Part shown: in pieces, positions 5,687-7,629 of the stretch
Numbering within the stretch: the first letter of the stretch is position 1
Layout of the letters: every line of letters starts with the position of its first letter
Assembly (NCBI GenBank): GCA_947259685.1
Contig: CAMYNC010000087.1
Coordinates: 1 to 7,629, forward strand
Length of the DNA: 7,629 nucleotides
Direction of reading: 5' to 3'
Source: an uncultured Desulfuromonadales bacterium
GTDB taxonomy: Bacteria; Desulfobacterota; Desulfuromonadia; Desulfuromonadales; Geopsychrobacteraceae
Notes under the pieces: generated by a model
Told to the model about the DNA's origin: nothing
Seen by the model: the letters and a program-made list of their open reading frames with translations, nothing else
Database searches by the model: none
Program-made: the position numbers and the translations under genes

Positions 5687-7035
5687 TTGTTAGACGTGCC
5701 CTGATGGTTCTGTTGATTCTTGTCCTGCTCGGTTTTACCGGGGTCCAGGTGAGTACTCTTTGGTCCCAGCAGCAGCTGGAAATTCCCGCCCCAGCCAAGT
5801 TGGAGCTTTCTGATGAGCTTTCTTTTCTCGCCTGGCAGGACGGTCTTGACCGCCAGCAGCGGGCGCTCTTCGATCGGTTGAATAGCCGATTGGGTAGAAA
5901 TAGCGAAGACTATGAGGCGAGTCTGTTAAGGGGGCTGCTGTTGTTTCAGACCGGCCGGTTAATCGATGCGGTGGATGAGCTGCAGCAGCTGGCCAAACGT
6001 GCCCCCAAGTTCAAGTTGGTACATTTGATTCTTGGCGATTTGTTGCTGGCCCGGTTTGATCAGGTCGCTTCGATTGGTGACAGTCCTGTGATGCAGCAGG
6101 TTGGAGCGGAACGGGAGAAGGAGATCGAACAACTTCGCCGCGAAGCCAGGGCCCGTTTGAGAGGCTATCTGGCTCTGGTTGATGGAGTTGAGGTTCCGCA
6201 GGCACTCCTGGCTCTCAGTAACCAGACAAACTATGCCCTGGTGATTGATAAAAGTAAAAACCGGATGTATGTTTATCGCAATCTGGGGCCTGGTCTGCCG
6301 CCTGAGTTAGTTGATGATTTCTATATCGTGTTAGGGAAAATCCCCGGCGATAAATACAAGCGCGGAGATCTGAAAACTCCAAACGGAGTCTACTTTGTCA
6401 CCAATTATCTGCCGGATGAAAAATTGCCACCACTTTATGGTGCTGGAGCCTTTCCGGTCAATTACCCCAACGAATATGATCGGCATCTGTCGAAAACCGG
6501 GTACGGTATCTGGTTACATGGAACCGATAAGTCATTCTACAGTCGCCCCCCCCTCGATACCGAAGGTTGTGTGGTCTTGACCAATGAAGAGTTTGATCGA
6601 ATCGGCCAGTACATTAACGTTGGTCACACGCCGGTAGTGATCAGCGAAGCAGTGCAGTGGATCTCAGGAAAAGATTGGCTGGATCTTAATATCGAAATTC
6701 AGGCCACTCTGGAACGTTGGAGGCAGAGCTGGGAAGAGGCCGATCTCGACGCATACCTGGAGCTTTATTCTGCCGATTTCTGGGCTAAAGGGCACAGTAA
6801 TAGAAGTTGGAAGCGCTACAAACAGCAGGTCTTTGCCGGTAAGAAATATCAGAAAATCGATCTGTCCGATGTTTCCTTGCTGGCCTATCCCAAGGTGGCC
6901 GATGGCCGGCAGCTGTTAGTGGCCAATTTTAAGCAGAAATATCGTTCAAATAATTATAATGGTGATACGCGTAAACGCCTCTATATGGTGAAAGAAGCTG
7001 GGCGTTGGAAAGTTCTTTATGAAGGGCGGCAGTAG
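5683..7035 (+). CDS. Csd6-like membrane-anchored L,D-transpeptidase / L,D-carboxypeptidase (YkuD fold)
   Basis: With the TTG start the product is 450 residues. It begins MIVRR followed by a hydrophobic signal anchor (about 6-22), so the enzyme faces the periplasm. Residues about 37-167 are helical with a TPR-like stretch (about 76-127). The YkuD catalytic domain (about 184-321) has H279 in LHGT and the nucleophile C296 in DTEGCVVLTN. Classical L,D-transpeptidases have S/T-H-G-C; here the histidine before GC is glutamate, as expected for the more divergent YafK/Csd6-type branch. Residues about 338-450 form an NTF2-like domain. The order N-terminal helical region, YkuD domain, NTF2-like domain is that of Helicobacter pylori Csd6, an L,D-carboxypeptidase that trims tetrapeptide stems and sets helical cell shape. 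Function by analogy: peptidoglycan stem-peptide trimming or crosslinking; which of the two cannot be told from sequence. The coupled start ties it to the pseudokinase. Confidence 0.88.
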   Translation: MIVRRALMVLLILVLLGFTGVQVSTLWSQQQLEIPAPAKLELSDELSFLAWQDGLDRQQRALFDRLNSRLGRNSEDYEASLLRGLLLFQTGRLIDAVDELQQLAKRAPKFKLVHLILGDLLLARFDQVASIGDSPVMQQVGAEREKEIEQLRREARARLRGYLALVDGVEVPQALLALSNQTNYALVIDKSKNRMYVYRNLGPGLPPELVDDFYIVLGKIPGDKYKRGDLKTPNGVYFVTNYLPDEKLPPLYGAGAFPVNYPNEYDRHLSKTGYGIWLHGTDKSFYSRPPLDTEGCVVLTNEEFDRIGQYINVGHTPVVISEAVQWISGKDWLDLNIEIQATLERWRQSWEEADLDAYLELYSADFWAKGHSNRSWKRYKQQVFAGKKYQKIDLSDVSLLAYPKVADGRQLLVANFKQKYRSNNYNGDTRKRLYMVKEAGRWKVLYEGRQ

Positions 7036-7043
7036 CCGCAGCC

Positions 7044-7061
7044 AAGGAGGAAAAAAAGGAG
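7044..7061 (+). promoter_or_regulatory. Double Shine-Dalgarno before the last gene
   Basis: Two purine-rich sites lie before ATG 7062: AAGGAGG (7044-7050), 11 bases upstream, and AAGGAG (7056-7061), directly touching the start codon and so too close to be ideal. They are joined by a run of seven A residues (7051-7057). The first site is probably the one used. Confidence 0.6.
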
Positions 7062-7629
7062 ATGAAGCGGTATAGCATTTTGATTTCGGGGCTGTTGCTA
7101 TTGTCGGCAGTTTCCGGATTGCAGGCAGCGGATTTAAAGGTTCGTGGTGATGGGACAGTGATAGATGCGGAAACCGGCTTGGTCTGGCAGCAGGAAGCCT
7201 CCGGGCGGATGCCTTGGTTGGAGGCGGTGCGCTTCTGTAATCAGTTGGATTTGGCTGGCATGCGCGGCTGGAGATTGCCTTTTAAAGATGAATTAAACAC
7301 TTTGGTTCAACCCGGTCAGCAGATTTTTATCGAGAAAAAGGCCTTTCCGCGAGCTGAAGCAGAAGTTTACTGGTCGCTCAGCCGTGAAGAGCAGCAGCCG
7401 GACCAGGTCTGGGGGGTCAGTTTTGCCGACGGTAAAGAGTATATGTTCGATCGGACCAATTTTAATTTTCAAGCCCGTTGTATGATTGAAACTGCCGAAG
7501 CCGTCTATCTGCCGCTGTTGAATAAGTGGTCGAAAGCCTGGTCGGACCAGGATGTTGAAAATTATCTGGCCTGCTATGGCCAGGAGTTTGTGCCGGAAAA
7601 AGGCAATCGCGAACAATGGGCCAAGCAGC
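7062..7629 (+). CDS. Exported DUF1566/Lcl-type domain protein with NTF2-like C-terminus, 3' truncated by window
   Basis: The frame is open to the window end, giving 189 visible residues. A typical signal peptide (MKRYSIL, a hydrophobic core, cleavage likely after LQA at about residue 22) sends it to the periplasm or beyond. Residues about 28-142 match the DUF1566 / Lcl C-terminal type by pattern: DGTVIDAETGLVWQQ (30-44), WLEAVRFCNQL (52-62), GWRLPFKDEL (69-78), YWS (103-105), a WGVSFADG strand and a closing cysteine (QARCM). C59 and C140 could form a disulfide. From about 150 a third copy of the NTF2-like domain begins: KWSKAWSDQDVENYLACY, matching the C-termini of the two upstream proteins. 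It starts 26 bases after the upstream stop, in the same direction, so it probably belongs to the same operon. The substrate or partner is unknown; related Lcl domains are linked to adhesion and glycan binding. Confidence 0.8.
   Translation, partial: MKRYSILISGLLLLSAVSGLQAADLKVRGDGTVIDAETGLVWQQEASGRMPWLEAVRFCNQLDLAGMRGWRLPFKDELNTLVQPGQQIFIEKKAFPRAEAEVYWSLSREEQQPDQVWGVSFADGKEYMFDRTNFNFQARCMIETAEAVYLPLLNKWSKAWSDQDVENYLACYGQEFVPEKGNREQWAKQ

Noticed and set aside
7293..7616. Reverse-strand frame of 107 codons in the last gene
   Set aside because: It is opposite the DUF1566/NTF2-like frame, which has a signal peptide, ribosome binding site and domain motifs.
1..7629. tRNA or rRNA genes, CRISPR arrays, insertion sequences, attachment sites
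   Set aside because: Reading through the window showed no tRNA-like cloverleaf, regularly spaced repeats, transposase or integrase frames, or terminal inverted repeats.

Overview
The window looks like a chromosomal segment of a Gram-negative bacterium of the Desulfuromonadales / Geobacter type (former Deltaproteobacteria). This rests on the gene order truA-rplM-rpsI-argC, which I associate with that group, on intermediate GC, and on envelope proteins with periplasmic domains. It is inferred from gene order and protein character, not from a database search.

Layout. Positions 3-419 hold the 3' part of a UMP kinase-like gene. Its recognisable homology stops near 311, and a short tail ending in a hydrophobic segment replaces the usual C-terminus. 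One base after its stop comes truA (421-1155). A near-consensus sigma70 promoter (1218-1246) and a small hairpin that would sit at the transcript's 5' end precede the ribosomal protein pair rplM (1301-1729) and rpsI (1741-2133), which ends in a strong intrinsic terminator (2172-2208). A second promoter candidate (2217-2246) precedes argC (2310-3347), an arginine biosynthesis gene.

The unusual part is 3428-7629, three genes on the same strand with tight spacing. The first encodes a 752-residue protein: a Hanks-type kinase fold that has lost its glycine loop, its beta-3 lysine and its HRD aspartate, then one membrane span, TPR-like repeats, a Pro/Glu-rich linker and an NTF2-like domain. The second starts most likely at a TTG that overlaps the first gene's stop codon. 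It encodes a membrane-anchored YkuD-fold L,D-transpeptidase/L,D-carboxypeptidase with the same NTF2-like C-terminus, the architecture of the cell-shape enzyme Csd6. The third is cut by the window end. It encodes an exported DUF1566/Lcl-type domain followed by the start of a third copy of the same C-terminal domain.

Working picture (inference): the three proteins share a periplasmic docking or glycan/peptide-binding domain and act together at the peptidoglycan. The membrane-spanning pseudokinase would link the cytoplasm to a peptidoglycan-trimming enzyme and a secreted partner. This cassette is the best candidate for an undescribed system in the window. The 5' end (UMP kinase fragment with an odd tail) is the other place to look at, either as a real fusion or as an assembly join.
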